DNA of 64,000 nt from a bacterium 1XD42-54 (GCA_003612585.1 RAZH01000011.1:36349-100348), one strand, 5' to 3'; positions 50,806 to 60,203 are shown, numbered from the stretch's first letter. Made by a program: numbers and translations. Notes: a model not told the origin generated them from the sequence alone.

Positions 50806-51975
50806 TTAAACTTCGTATACAAAGTTCGGATCTGCGGTAGACGGATCGTGCAGGAATGCTCCTACACCCTTTTCTACCAGTTCGTTATACAGCGGCCATG
50901 TTGCCACCAGTTCTTTTTCCGGATAGAACATACCCATATACTGGATTGCCTTAGCACAACCGGAAAGATGACGACCTACACGAGTTTCCATCGGCCAACC
51001 TGTTTCCAGATCATACGGTACGTAGGTAAGTCCCTTTTCGCCTGCAAAGGACAGGAACAGGTCCTGACCAGTTGTCATCAGTTCTTCTGTCATTGGACCT
51101 ACAATACGGTCGATGAACGGTTCCGGAGTCTCCATCAGGATAGCGAGTGTATCACTGTAGTCACCCCACTCACGGTGTGTGAAGCCCTTCAGACTTCCCG
51201 GAGACTGCTCGATCTTCATATCGAACTCGGAAGAAGAAAGATCCATTGCTGCCATCATAGCGATATCCATTGCTCTGTCATGCGCTACATAAGTACCTAC
51301 TACCGGGTACATAATGGAAGCCTCATGGTAGTCAAAGGAGATATCAATGTTGTTCTGGCGGATCACTTCCATGATTGCATAAGCAACACGCTCTGTGAAA
51401 GTACCATCCAGACGTCCCGGATAACAGCGGTTCAGGTTACGAAGATCGTTGTAAGCCTGAGACTGTCCTGACGGGTAGTTGATGTAAGTAAAGTTATCCG
51501 GCCACTGATCCAGCGGGTTCGTGTTACGCTCGCCGATCTTGTATCTTACTTCGCCCCATTCAGTTGTTACGCCAACGGTTGCCGGGTATGCGTTACCCTG
51601 TACTCCAAGCGTTGTAGCAGAATAGCTTGACTGCGGGATAACAAAAACCTTACCTTTTTCTACCTGAATGTTCTCCATCAGAACATATGCGGCAATACTG
51701 GTTGCCGGCTCGTATGGATGTGTACCGCCGCAAATAAGAGCAGAACCGCCCTCTACGCCTGAATCAAATACAAAAATCGGTGTATCACCAAATGTTCCTT
51801 TCAGTTCCGGAACATAATCGCTGAGCCACTGAACCTCAGTCAGCGCATCAGAAACAACAACGGTCTCTTTATAATGACGCTGCTCATAAAAACTGTATCC
51901 TGAAATAACAGTCAGTACGAGTGCCACTACGATACAGATAATCTTTTGTGTCATCGGTTTTTTCAATGCATTCAT
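50806..51975 (-). CDS. Membrane-anchored M14 deacylase (succinylglutamate desuccinylase-like)
   Basis: 389 residues from ATG 51975, with GGAGG 7 bases upstream. One N-terminal membrane helix (about 10-28) places the enzyme outside. The zinc site is seen in ICGGTHPYEPATS (His and Glu) and DISFDYHEASI (second His), the arrangement of the succinylglutamate desuccinylase/aspartoacylase branch of M14. It hydrolyses amide bonds of N-acyl acidic amino acids. In this locus it is a plausible gamma-glutamyl or poly-gamma-glutamate trimming enzyme; that role is inference. Confidence 0.85.
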   Translation of the reverse strand: MNALKKPMTQKIICIVVALVLTVISGYSFYEQRHYKETVVVSDALTEVQWLSDYVPELKGTFGDTPIFVFDSGVEGGSALICGGTHPYEPATSIAAYVLMENIQVEKGKVFVIPQSSYSATTLGVQGNAYPATVGVTTEWGEVRYKIGERNTNPLDQWPDNFTYINYPSGQSQAYNDLRNLNRCYPGRLDGTFTERVAYAIMEVIRQNNIDISFDYHEASIMYPVVGTYVAHDRAMDIAMMAAMDLSSSEFDMKIEQSPGSLKGFTHREWGDYSDTLAILMETPEPFIDRIVGPMTEELMTTGQDLFLSFAGEKGLTYVPYDLETGWPMETRVGRHLSGCAKAIQYMGMFYPEKELVATWPLYNELVEKGVGAFLHDPSTADPNFVYEV

Positions 51976-51992
51976 ACCTTTTCCTCCCTCTC

Positions 51993-52166
51993 TCACTTAA
52001 TATACAAGACACGAAGAAGGAACGGGATAACACAGTAGATGTAAACAATGTCGTATACTAATCCCAGTTTCTTCTCCCTCTTGAAGAAATTCCTCAAAAG
52101 GAGCAAGCCCATAATGGCTGCCATAATGAAGTATGTATAATGAATAATAGCCTCAATTAATGTCAT
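51993..52166 (-). CDS. 57-residue membrane microprotein in the PGA locus
   Basis: ATG 52166 with GGAGG 7 bases upstream. The sequence MTLIEAIIHYTYFIMAAIMG continues with LLLLRNFFKREKKLGL and a second hydrophobic stretch to YIK. Two helices with a basic loop give a hairpin membrane protein. It fits exactly between the permease gene and the M14 gene, with 17 bases on each side. Possibly a subunit or stabiliser of the permease; unknown. Confidence 0.75.
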   Translation of the reverse strand: MTLIEAIIHYTYFIMAAIMGLLLLRNFFKREKKLGLVYDIVYIYCVIPFLLRVLYIK

Positions 52167-52183
52167 ATTCTAACCTCCATTCC

Positions 52184-53503
52184 TTAAGCTAAGAAAGCAA
52201 ACCAAGCCGGTTTAACCAACATCAACAGTGCCAGTAAGCCAAGTACGAGACATGGCAGGAAAATCTGCTTCAGGAATGACATGTAGCTGCCTTCGTAGCC
52301 GGTTGTCTCAAGTGTAACACGTCCTACGATTCTTGACGGCGGCAAGCAGTCGCCGATCGGGAACATAAGACTCATTGCTGCAACGACAACTGTCGTGTTC
52401 ATACCAGCAGTGTTAAACATGAAGATAAGCGGAGTACCAATAACGATAGCACTACCATAACTCATAGCACCCTGTGCAAACGGTCCGACAATGAGGATCA
52501 GGATGTAGATCCAGATGAACGGAAGCAGTACGAATGCTGTACCGATCAGACCCTTAACACCAGAAGCTGCCATAGCATTCTGCATGATACCAATACTCAG
52601 AACGGTTGCGATCAGAGAAAATGCCTGATCCATCGTACCTGTAAGGATCTTGTAGTAATCCTTTACGGACATCTTCTTCGGATTGCAGATAATTGCGATA
52701 ACTGCACAGATCACGAACATAAGCGGAAGTCCGAGTACCGGGAAGCTGAACGGAATTACCAGAGTCAGAACGAACATAACAATCAGTGCTACCAGCGGAA
52801 GGAGAATACGTACCAGGCCGCCAACACCCTGCAGTTTTGCATCTGTCTCCGGCATGGTTGCCAGGATTTCTTCCTTCGGAGTACGTTTGGAACCCCAGCC
52901 AAGGTAGATGATTGTAAATGCACCTGCGATGACAATCGGGATAATAAGCAGAAGCTCAAATCCAACGTACGGCATGTTTGCCTGAGCTGTCATCAGCATC
53001 GTCCAGAGGTTAACTGGCGGTGCTGCCGCACCCATGATAGCGAACACGAATACGAAAGCGCTTGCTTTCTTATCGGAAAGTCCCATGAAACGAACGATCG
53101 AATAAACAATTCCTCCAAGCACGAATACAGATACGCTACCTGCGCCTGAAATAGCGCCCGGAATGATCATCAGAACTGCCATAAGTGCAAGAAGAAGCCA
53201 TTTGTTATTTACATGACTAACAACACTTCTTGTTACAGCGGTCATCGCGCCGCTGCTTGAATAAATGTTAATAAACAAAGTTGCAAAAAAGAATGTCATA
53301 GCCAGGTCCAGGTTTGTAAACAGACCTTCTACGATAATTTTGACCGGCTCATTTGTCCAGCCATGAGCTGCAGTGAAAATTACAGCCACAACACCTGCGA
53401 TTGCCATAGAGATCTCTGTGGACTTCAGCACCTTGCTGCATACCACGAATGCTATGACCATCGCGATCAGGATAATGACTATATCCATTACTGAATAGTT
53501 CAT
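52184..53503 (-). CDS. Multi-pass permease of the ion-transporter (DctM/DcuC-like) superfamily
   Basis: 439 residues with about 11 hydrophobic helices. Features of the IT superfamily: a re-entrant motif IPGAISGAGSVSVFVLG, a mid-protein loop with KRTPKEEILATMP and a second related half with VGPFAQGAMSYGSAIVIGTP and FPIGDCLPPSRIVG. Family members move carboxylates such as C4-dicarboxylates or gluconate. The location in a poly-gamma-glutamate locus makes glutamate or glutamyl peptides a reasonable substrate guess. Hairpin and DUF6305-like gene upstream. Confidence 0.82.
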   Translation of the reverse strand: MNYSVMDIVIILIAMVIAFVVCSKVLKSTEISMAIAGVVAVIFTAAHGWTNEPVKIIVEGLFTNLDLAMTFFFATLFINIYSSSGAMTAVTRSVVSHVNNKWLLLALMAVLMIIPGAISGAGSVSVFVLGGIVYSIVRFMGLSDKKASAFVFVFAIMGAAAPPVNLWTMLMTAQANMPYVGFELLLIIPIVIAGAFTIIYLGWGSKRTPKEEILATMPETDAKLQGVGGLVRILLPLVALIVMFVLTLVIPFSFPVLGLPLMFVICAVIAIICNPKKMSVKDYYKILTGTMDQAFSLIATVLSIGIMQNAMAASGVKGLIGTAFVLLPFIWIYILILIVGPFAQGAMSYGSAIVIGTPLIFMFNTAGMNTTVVVAAMSLMFPIGDCLPPSRIVGRVTLETTGYEGSYMSFLKQIFLPCLVLGLLALLMLVKPAWFAFLA

Positions 53504-53527
53504 ACAATTCCTCCCTTATAAGAACCC

Positions 53528-53558
53528 TCTGCACGGCGCTTTTACACCGCCGTGCAGA
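53528..53558 (-). terminator. Intercistronic hairpin before the permease gene
   Basis: TCTGCACGGCG and CGCCGTGCAGA form a perfect 11-base stem with a 9-base loop. No T run follows on the minus strand (AGGGTTCTTATAAG), so it may be a processing or attenuation element. Confidence 0.55.
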
Positions 53559-53595
53559 TTCTTCTCTATCCTATAGTTTCTACATTCTCAATCGA

Positions 53596-54198
53596 TCACT
53601 CTTTTACGAAAGCTTCTTTTGCAAGCTCTGTAAAGTCAAGTGTCGTATCAATAACTGTAAGCGGAATATCATACTCCTCTTTCAGTTTGTCGAAACGTCC
53701 GTCTGTGTTTCCGTCAGCAACAACTACCATCCACTCTGCATGCGGGCAGATTGCGTCGATACAACGCTCGTTTGCGTTTGTCTCGATATCGGAACGTTTG
53801 TCTTTCTCAAGCAAAACTGCGATGATCGGAAGCTCGATCTTCTCTGCGTGCTCTACCATAACCTCAAGACGCTTCAGCTCATCTTCGATTGTGATACCGG
53901 ATGCTCCAAGACCCTTGTCTGTGGAACCGATAACAACTACAAGGCTTGAGTACTCAAGATCTTCCAGATCTTCCGGCTGCGGCTCTGATTTGTAGAAATA
54001 GTCTGTATCCAGCTCTACAGTACCTGCCTGGCTAACCAGCAGACGAGCCATTTTTCCTCCCGGGCCCTGTCCTGCATTTGTGATCAGGAACGGTGTTCCG
54101 TAAGTTTTGATTTCATCTCCGGTAATTGCTGCAGAAGCAGTCATTGAGAGACTAAGTGCCATTGTTGCGCAAAGAGCACCACTAATAAGTTTTCGCAT
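53596..54198 (-). CDS. Exported DUF6305-like protein
   Basis: 200 residues with a clear signal peptide (1-23, ending SASA). The mature part starts ITGDEIKTYGTPFLITNAGQGPGGKMARLLV and has alternating strands and helices (SSLVVVIGSTDKGLGASGITIEDEL, LPIIAVLLEKDKRSD, AEWMVVVADGN), a Rossmann-like pattern. It resembles DUF6305, which I recall as co-occurring with PgsBCW loci. It could bind a ligand outside the membrane for the neighbouring permease. Confidence 0.7.
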   Translation of the reverse strand: MRKLISGALCATMALSLSMTASAAITGDEIKTYGTPFLITNAGQGPGGKMARLLVSQAGTVELDTDYFYKSEPQPEDLEDLEYSSLVVVIGSTDKGLGASGITIEDELKRLEVMVEHAEKIELPIIAVLLEKDKRSDIETNANERCIDAICPHAEWMVVVADGNTDGRFDKLKEEYDIPLTVIDTTLDFTELAKEAFVKE

Positions 54199-54234
54199 AA
54201 TCTTTTCCTCCTGGTTTTGTTTTTATATGCATGT

Positions 54235-54252
54235 TTCAGATCTTTATCTGAA
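54235..54252 (-). terminator. Small intercistronic hairpin
   Basis: TTCAGAT/ATCTGAA stem of 7 bases with a 4-base loop in the gap between the foldase and DUF6305-like genes. Weak; a processing signal is possible. Confidence 0.3.
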
Positions 54253-54279
54253 CAACATGATCAATAGTAAAGTGACAGC

Positions 54280-55488
54280 TTAATGATGCTGTGTTTCAGC
54301 TGTTGCCTCTGGCACTGCTTCTTCCAGTGCTTTCAGCGCTTCTTCGTTGTAAGTTACTTCGTATTCTTCTGCCCAGTCCTTCAGCATATCCGCGCGCTTC
54401 TGGCTTGTCAGATATTTTTCGATGCTTTCATGGATCGGATCGCTCATCTCTACCGGGCCGCTTGGCACATCACTCAGATAATACAAAATCTGAATTCCGT
54501 ATTTGCTGACAACCGGATCACTGACATCGCCTACACTCTGCATCTTGTCCGAAAATGCGCCTGCTGCAAACTCAGCGCCCCAGACTGCACTTTCCTGATG
54601 CACTAGATATCCATTCTCTACCATATCTGCATCAAGTCCCGGATCTTCGCTGTATTCTTCCATCAGGGACTTAAATTCCGCACCGTCCTCAAACTTTTTG
54701 TAGATTTCATCTACCGTATCCTGACGGGCTTCCAGAATCGCTTCTCTGGCTTCCTCAACGCCTTCTTCACTGTCGACCGCTTTTTTGTACGCATCCGTAA
54801 GTTCCTCGTCCACCTTCAGAAGGATCTGCTGTACCTTGCGGAATCCTTCCGGTGTATACCATACATCGTAATTCTGATAATATGTAAAGTACTCATACAT
54901 CCTGATGTTGTCTTCAAACTGAGTCCGATCTTTCTCAATCTGCTCTTCAAACACCTGCTGAATTTCTTCTTCTGTATTTTCTACTTCCATTGTCTCAAGC
55001 AGACGGTCACGCGTTTTGTTAAAGATGTGCGTCTCTTCTGCAGACTCTTTTGTGGTTCCGATCTCTTCCCAGAGGGTTTTCAGCTGTTCTCTGAATTCAG
55101 CTTTTTCTTCATCGGAAAGCTCGGCACCATTTTGCTCTGCATAATAGGTCACCAGTGCATCCAACTGCTGCTCATAGTATTCATCTGCTTCCTTTCTCAG
55201 CGCTTCCAGCTCTTCGTCTGTATACTGATCAAGTCCAAGCTCCGCAGCCTTTGCTTCGGCTACCAGCTGATTCTCAATCATGTATTCAATCGCTTCCCGG
55301 TAAGCCGTATCAGAAGAAATCATACCGCCCTGCGCATACGCAGCTGTCCTCTGTACCAGCTCACTTTGAAATACGTCTTTCCCGTTGAAGGTAAAGAGTA
55401 CAGGATCTTTTTCCGCAGCCGCTGCTGTTGCACTCATTATTGTCATAATTGCGGCAGCAACCGCCCATATACCTGCTTTCTTTTTCAT
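54280..55488 (-). CDS. PrsA/SurA-type exported foldase (parvulin)
   Basis: 402 residues from ATG 55488, with AAGGAG 5 bases upstream; the longer frame has no signal peptide. Residues 1-25 form a signal peptide ending AAAA. A SurA-like helical chaperone region follows. The parvulin peptidyl-prolyl isomerase domain (RKVQQILLKVDEELTDA, AEFKSLMEEYSEDPGLDADMVENGYLVHQ) is in the last third. There is no lipobox Cys, unlike classical PrsA. It probably helps fold the exported enzymes encoded downstream. Confidence 0.87.
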   Translation of the reverse strand: MKKKAGIWAVAAAIMTIMSATAAAAEKDPVLFTFNGKDVFQSELVQRTAAYAQGGMISSDTAYREAIEYMIENQLVAEAKAAELGLDQYTDEELEALRKEADEYYEQQLDALVTYYAEQNGAELSDEEKAEFREQLKTLWEEIGTTKESAEETHIFNKTRDRLLETMEVENTEEEIQQVFEEQIEKDRTQFEDNIRMYEYFTYYQNYDVWYTPEGFRKVQQILLKVDEELTDAYKKAVDSEEGVEEAREAILEARQDTVDEIYKKFEDGAEFKSLMEEYSEDPGLDADMVENGYLVHQESAVWGAEFAAGAFSDKMQSVGDVSDPVVSKYGIQILYYLSDVPSGPVEMSDPIHESIEKYLTSQKRADMLKDWAEEYEVTYNEEALKALEEAVPEATAETQHH

Positions 55489-55648
55489 AAAATCTCCTTT
55501 TCGCTTTCTGGATTTTTTACCACGTATGTCTAAGTTTACTATTTTTTTATCGTATTGGCAAGTTTTTTGTTGAATTTTTTTATATTTTCTTAACATACTT
55601 TGTTCACTTTATCCAGAACTCTTCACTATATTTTTATGATGCAGGTAT

Positions 55649-57544
55649 TTATTTATTCATTTTTTCCTTTTTTACCTGACAGACCGCACGTCCTTCTCTG
55701 GAATCCAAAATGAGTCTCGCCAAATCTTCACTCAGATCATACACCATAATCATCCCGTACAGTTCCTCTGCCTCCGGATAATTCTGTGCAAATATCTCCG
55801 GAAACTGTTCCAGCAATTCCGGTTGATACAGTCGTGTCTTACTGTTCTCGTTGATCGCACCGTAATACACATCCGCTTCCACAAGATCCTGGAACATATG
55901 GCTGCCATACGAAAGTGCAGGATTATACCCTGCCTTGCTGTATGCCACCTCACAGATAGCAGAAAATCTGCTCACATCAGAATAGGTCACAGGAACGCCA
56001 AGCTCCGGAGAAGAAGTCCCGATGCGGCCTGGTACAAGCAGGAGCATCTTTTTTCCTTCCTTTCCAAAACGCTTGTTGATGCGTCCGATCATCCGACTTA
56101 CATCCGGCTTTTTACTGTACGGATATTCATAATATTTCTGAGGGTCAACCCTCACTATCACATCAAGCGCAACTTCCTTGGAACGCCGCATAGAGGTTCT
56201 GCGGACATCAAACAGAATCTCATGGTCGACTCCTTTCGGAATCTTTACCTCCTCAGAAGCATCGTGTTGCTGTGGCCTGCACTGGTACAGATTAATACGC
56301 AGTTCTCCGTCCTCTTCACATTCTAGCGCAAATTCAATGTCCACCGGACGGCCGTATTCCCGTTCCAGCGTCTTCAGAATCTGCGACATCATACGGATAA
56401 ACTCATTTTCGTACGCAATCCCCTGACAGTCCGCAAAATATACGTCCCGGTACTGTCTCATTTCGGCAAGCCTTGCCTCCGCATCCGTATCATGACTGAG
56501 CACCAGCTTCTTTTCCCTGCGGGAAAGAAGTGGAATCAACTGTTCCAGCCAGATCGACACCCGCCTTCCCTTTGCGGGATAAAGTACGTCCACCTGTCTC
56601 TGTGAAAATTTATGCCGCTCTGCAACACTCGTATAAATATTTCCTTTTGCCCGGTCAAGACCAACCAGTCTCGGATAATCTCCCGGCGTACGCTCAACGG
56701 CACGCGTTCCAAGCCCTGTCACAATGCGGAGCATACCCGCATCCGGGTTCATCTGTTCCATCCATTTATAAGGATTGTAAGAGCATCCCATGCCTGCTGC
56801 CAAAGGAAGATAATATTCGCCCAAAAATCTTCCCTCCACACGCTGAACAAGCAAAGCCATCTGCTCTCTTGTATCCATAATATTTCTCGTCCTGCGGTAT
56901 TCAATCGCCTCCTTGTTCTGTGTACTGGCATACACACGGCGCACCGCATCCTTCAGCTCTTCCAGCCGTTCTTCTTCGCTGCCCTGATTCATACAGAAAA
57001 CAGACTCATATTTACCGGAAAATGTATTCCCGAACCCATCCTCCAGAAAACTACTGGACCGTACCACAATAGGCTCCTGTCCACAACTGGCCAGAAGCTT
57101 CTTTAAGTCATTTTCCATCTCACAGGATATGGTTCCGCTGCGAAGCCGCTCGTACAGCTCCTCCTCCTGCGTAAATTCATCCTGTTCCTTTATCTGCCTT
57201 TCCAGCAGCTCCACACAATCATTTTCTTCCAGGTACCGGCAGAACATTTCTGAACCGATAAACCAGGAATGGTGTGGCAGAAGCATATCCATATATTCAG
57301 GCAGCTTCCTCTCAATTATTTTTCTCGCCATCAACAGACCGCAGGCTTTTCCGCCGATCAGCCCTCCGCCAATCCTGTTGCGCAGTACTTTTTTGAAATC
57401 CTTTTCTGTAAAGAATTTCAGTATCAGCGCCTCCATTCGCGGTTCCGTTGTCATCAGGCCGTTACAGACCTCTTTTTTCTGTTCTAAATCCAGGAATTCG
57501 CCGTCTTCGAGCCTTTCCCATACTGATATTTCCGTCTTTGGCAT
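55649..57544 (-). CDS. PEP-synthase-like protein, ATP-binding half only
   Basis: 631 residues. It carries the N-terminal pyruvate phosphate dikinase domain: GGGLIGGKACGLLMARKII near residue 58, PIVVRSSSFLEDGFGNTFSGKYESVF and MALLVQRVEG. It lacks the phosphohistidine swivel (TSH-motif) and the PEP-binding barrel, so it cannot be a full PEP synthase. Similar stand-alone PPDK_N proteins have unknown substrates and may phosphorylate another molecule. It is separated from gdhA by a hairpin at 57577-57604. Confidence 0.8.
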   Translation of the reverse strand: MPKTEISVWERLEDGEFLDLEQKKEVCNGLMTTEPRMEALILKFFTEKDFKKVLRNRIGGGLIGGKACGLLMARKIIERKLPEYMDMLLPHHSWFIGSEMFCRYLEENDCVELLERQIKEQDEFTQEEELYERLRSGTISCEMENDLKKLLASCGQEPIVVRSSSFLEDGFGNTFSGKYESVFCMNQGSEEERLEELKDAVRRVYASTQNKEAIEYRRTRNIMDTREQMALLVQRVEGRFLGEYYLPLAAGMGCSYNPYKWMEQMNPDAGMLRIVTGLGTRAVERTPGDYPRLVGLDRAKGNIYTSVAERHKFSQRQVDVLYPAKGRRVSIWLEQLIPLLSRREKKLVLSHDTDAEARLAEMRQYRDVYFADCQGIAYENEFIRMMSQILKTLEREYGRPVDIEFALECEEDGELRINLYQCRPQQHDASEEVKIPKGVDHEILFDVRRTSMRRSKEVALDVIVRVDPQKYYEYPYSKKPDVSRMIGRINKRFGKEGKKMLLLVPGRIGTSSPELGVPVTYSDVSRFSAICEVAYSKAGYNPALSYGSHMFQDLVEADVYYGAINENSKTRLYQPELLEQFPEIFAQNYPEAEELYGMIMVYDLSEDLARLILDSREGRAVCQVKKEKMNK

Positions 57545-57576
57545 CCTGTCTCTCCTATCTATTTCCTTATGACTGT

Positions 57577-57604
57577 CGGGCCAAAAGTATACACTCTTGG
57601 CCCC
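57577..57604 (-). terminator. Hairpin after gdhA
   Basis: GGGCCAA and TTGGCCC arms with an extended imperfect stem between, 20 bases past the gdhA stop. No strong T run follows. Confidence 0.45.
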
Positions 57605-57623
57605 AACATTTAGGAGTATTATG

Positions 57624-58892
57624 TTATGGCCAGATCGCTCTAGCTTTCTTCGCTTTCACAACACGTTCTACGGCAATCAGATATGCGCCCATACGAAGTG
57701 TCGTGTTCTTTTCCTGTGCAATATTCCATACTGCTTCAAAGGACGGGTCCATAATATTCTTCAGCTTTTCATTGACTTCTGCCTCTGTCCATGAAACAGA
57801 CTGAATATTCTGTACCCACTCAAAATAAGATACCACTACTCCACCTGCATTTGCAAGGATATCCGGTACAACAACGATATTTTTTTCTTTCAGAATCGGA
57901 TCGGCCTCTGCTGCAGTCGGTCCGTTTGCTGCTTCTACGATTACCTTCGCACGAATGCGGTCTACATTGCTTGCGTTAATCTGGTTCTCCAGCGCTGCCG
58001 GAATCAGTACTGTCACGTCAAGCTCAAGCAGTTCGGAATTGGAAATTCTCGTCATTCCCTCTTCCTCATAATCCTTCAGAAGATTTTTGCGGTCTGCACC
58101 GAGGAATTTCAGGATTGCCGGAATATTCAGACCTTCTTTTTTATAAATACCGCCGGATACGTCGCTGACTGCAACAACTTTCATTCCTTCTTCGTCAAGC
58201 AGTTTTGCAGTGATGCTTCCTACATTTCCCATACCCTGTACAGCTACGTCTGTACCCTTAAATTCCATGCCGAGTTTTTTCATGATGTTTTTTGTTGTAA
58301 ACATAACGCCGCGGCCTGTCGCCTCATTACGTCCCAGAGCTCCGCCCAGTTCAATCGGCTTACCTGTTACAACACCATGGACACAATGTCCCTTCAGCAT
58401 GCTATATGTATCCATCATCCAGCCCATAACAGCTGCGTTACTTCCTACGTCCGGTGCCGGAATATCCTGATCCGGACCAATCAGCGGTGCGATTGCTGCC
58501 GTGAATCTTCTTGTGATTGCACGCAGTTCTCTCTCAGAAAGCTCGGTCGGATTACAAACCACGCCGCCCTTGCCGCCGCCGTAAGGAATGTTTACCACTG
58601 CACATTTGAATGTCATCCATGCTGCCAGCGCCTTTACCTCATCAAGGTTTACTGCCGGATGGAAACGAACACCACCCTTTGCCGGGCCTCTTGATGTAGA
58701 GTGCTGAATACGGTACCCCTCAAATACTCTCGTTGTTCCGTCGTCCATAACGACCGGAATCGCTACCTTCAGCTCACGCTCCGGATATTTCAGTGCTTCA
58801 ATATCACTGCTTGAATATCCCAGAAGTGCTGCAGCATCATCCATTACCTTCAGTACGTTATCATACGGATTGTACGTCTGTCCTGCCATCAT
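57624..58892 (-). CDS. gdhA: Glutamate dehydrogenase (Glu/Leu/Phe/Val family)
   Basis: 422 residues. Catalytic Lys region: VVNIPYGGGKGGV; dinucleotide-binding Rossmann motif: VAVQGMGNVGSITAKLL; HPAVNLDEVKALAAWMTFKCA and PAPDVGSNAAVMGWMMD are family marks. It interconverts glutamate and 2-oxoglutarate; the 420-residue hexameric type usually uses NAD. It is 27 bases after the aspartate aminotransferase gene and likely co-transcribed. Its product glutamate is the monomer for the polymer genes nearby. Start ATG 58892 or 58889. Confidence 0.94.
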   Translation of the reverse strand: MMAGQTYNPYDNVLKVMDDAAALLGYSSSDIEALKYPERELKVAIPVVMDDGTTRVFEGYRIQHSTSRGPAKGGVRFHPAVNLDEVKALAAWMTFKCAVVNIPYGGGKGGVVCNPTELSERELRAITRRFTAAIAPLIGPDQDIPAPDVGSNAAVMGWMMDTYSMLKGHCVHGVVTGKPIELGGALGRNEATGRGVMFTTKNIMKKLGMEFKGTDVAVQGMGNVGSITAKLLDEEGMKVVAVSDVSGGIYKKEGLNIPAILKFLGADRKNLLKDYEEEGMTRISNSELLELDVTVLIPAALENQINASNVDRIRAKVIVEAANGPTAAEADPILKEKNIVVVPDILANAGGVVVSYFEWVQNIQSVSWTEAEVNEKLKNIMDPSFEAVWNIAQEKNTTLRMGAYLIAVERVVKAKKARAIWP

Positions 58893-58919
58893 TTTTCTCC
58901 TTTACCTATCTTTAATTTT

Positions 58920-60203
58920 TTACTGCTCGTTTAAAAGTTTTTCTGTTCCGGCTACTTTTACACACAGTACAAAAATATCCATAGCCTTTTCCAACTCTTC
59001 CACAGTCGGATAAGACGGTGCAATTCTGATATTGCTGTCTGCCTCATCTTTTTTATATGGATACGTTGCACCCGCACCGGTCAGCACAACGCCGGCTTCT
59101 TTTGCAAGACTTACCACACGTTTTGCACAGCCTGGCATCGTATCTACGGATACGAAATATCCGCCCTTCGGATTACTCCACGTTGCCAGATCCGTTTCAC
59201 TTAAGCCCTCTTCCAGTTTGCGAAGGACCACGTCAAATCTCGGTTTCAGCTCTGCCGCCATTTCCTTCATATGTAATTTCAGCTTTTCCGGAGTTCCGAA
59301 ATACTGAACGTGACGCAGCTGGTTGATTTTGTCATGGCTGATTGTCTGTGCAGACATATGTTTTTTCAGTTCTGCAATATTGCCTGCTCCGGATGCCACA
59401 AGTGAAACACCTGCTCCCGGGAAGGTAATTTTTGCAGTTGAGAAGAAATAATATGCTCTGTCCGGATGTCCGCACGCTGCACATTCCTTCAGAATATTTT
59501 TTAACGGTACTTCTTCATATATATGGTGTACACCGTATGCATTGTCCCAAAAAATACGGAAATCATCTGCTGCCGTCTCCATGGATGCCAGCTCTGTCAC
59601 CACTGCATCGCTGTAGCATACGCCGCTCGGATTCGAATGCAGAGGAACACACCAAATTCCCTTGATCATAGGATCTTCTTTTACAAGCTTTTTCACCAGC
59701 TCCATATCTGGTCCGTCTTTCAGAAGCGGTACGGTAATCATCTCTATTCCCAGTTCCTCACAGCATGTAAAATGTCTGTCATATCCCGGAACCGGACAAA
59801 GGAATTTCACAGGAGTTCCTTCATATTTATAATAAGACCATGGTTTGCTTCCGCCTGTGCCAAAAAGGCAGTGAGATGCAAGCGTATCAAACATCAGATT
59901 GAGGCTCGATGCGCCTCCCATAATAATATGATCCGGATTCAGATCAAGAAGCTCGCCGAAAAATTCCCTGCACTCAGGGATTCCTTCCAGTATTCCATAA
60001 TTTCTTACATCTGTCCCATCTCTTAATGTAAAACTCTTCGGATATTGCAGTAACTCCATACTTTTATCCAGCTGTGCTGGTGATGGCTTTCCTCTGGCCA
60101 TATTCAAACTCAGGTTCAATGCCAGAATTTCCTTATACTGACGCTTTAGCTCACGAAGATTCACTTCCAGTGTTTCTTTAGAGACCCGCTGCTTTCCCTC
60201 CAT
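58920..60203 (-). CDS. Aspartate aminotransferase, type Ic
   Basis: 427 residues from ATG 60203, with AAGGAG 6 bases upstream. This PLP enzyme matches the long Asp_aminotransf (type Ic) group: NLSLNMARGKPSPAQLDKSMELL start, RNYGILEGIPECREFFGELL, WDNAYGVHHI (PLP Asp) and FFSTAKITFPGAGVSL with the Schiff-base Lys. It transfers the amino group between aspartate and 2-oxoglutarate, making glutamate. Together with gdhA it forms a glutamate/aspartate unit. Promoter at 60265-60293. Confidence 0.9.
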   Translation of the reverse strand: MEGKQRVSKETLEVNLRELKRQYKEILALNLSLNMARGKPSPAQLDKSMELLQYPKSFTLRDGTDVRNYGILEGIPECREFFGELLDLNPDHIIMGGASSLNLMFDTLASHCLFGTGGSKPWSYYKYEGTPVKFLCPVPGYDRHFTCCEELGIEMITVPLLKDGPDMELVKKLVKEDPMIKGIWCVPLHSNPSGVCYSDAVVTELASMETAADDFRIFWDNAYGVHHIYEEVPLKNILKECAACGHPDRAYYFFSTAKITFPGAGVSLVASGAGNIAELKKHMSAQTISHDKINQLRHVQYFGTPEKLKLHMKEMAAELKPRFDVVLRKLEEGLSETDLATWSNPKGGYFVSVDTMPGCAKRVVSLAKEAGVVLTGAGATYPYKKDEADSNIRIAPSYPTVEELEKAMDIFVLCVKVAGTEKLLNEQ

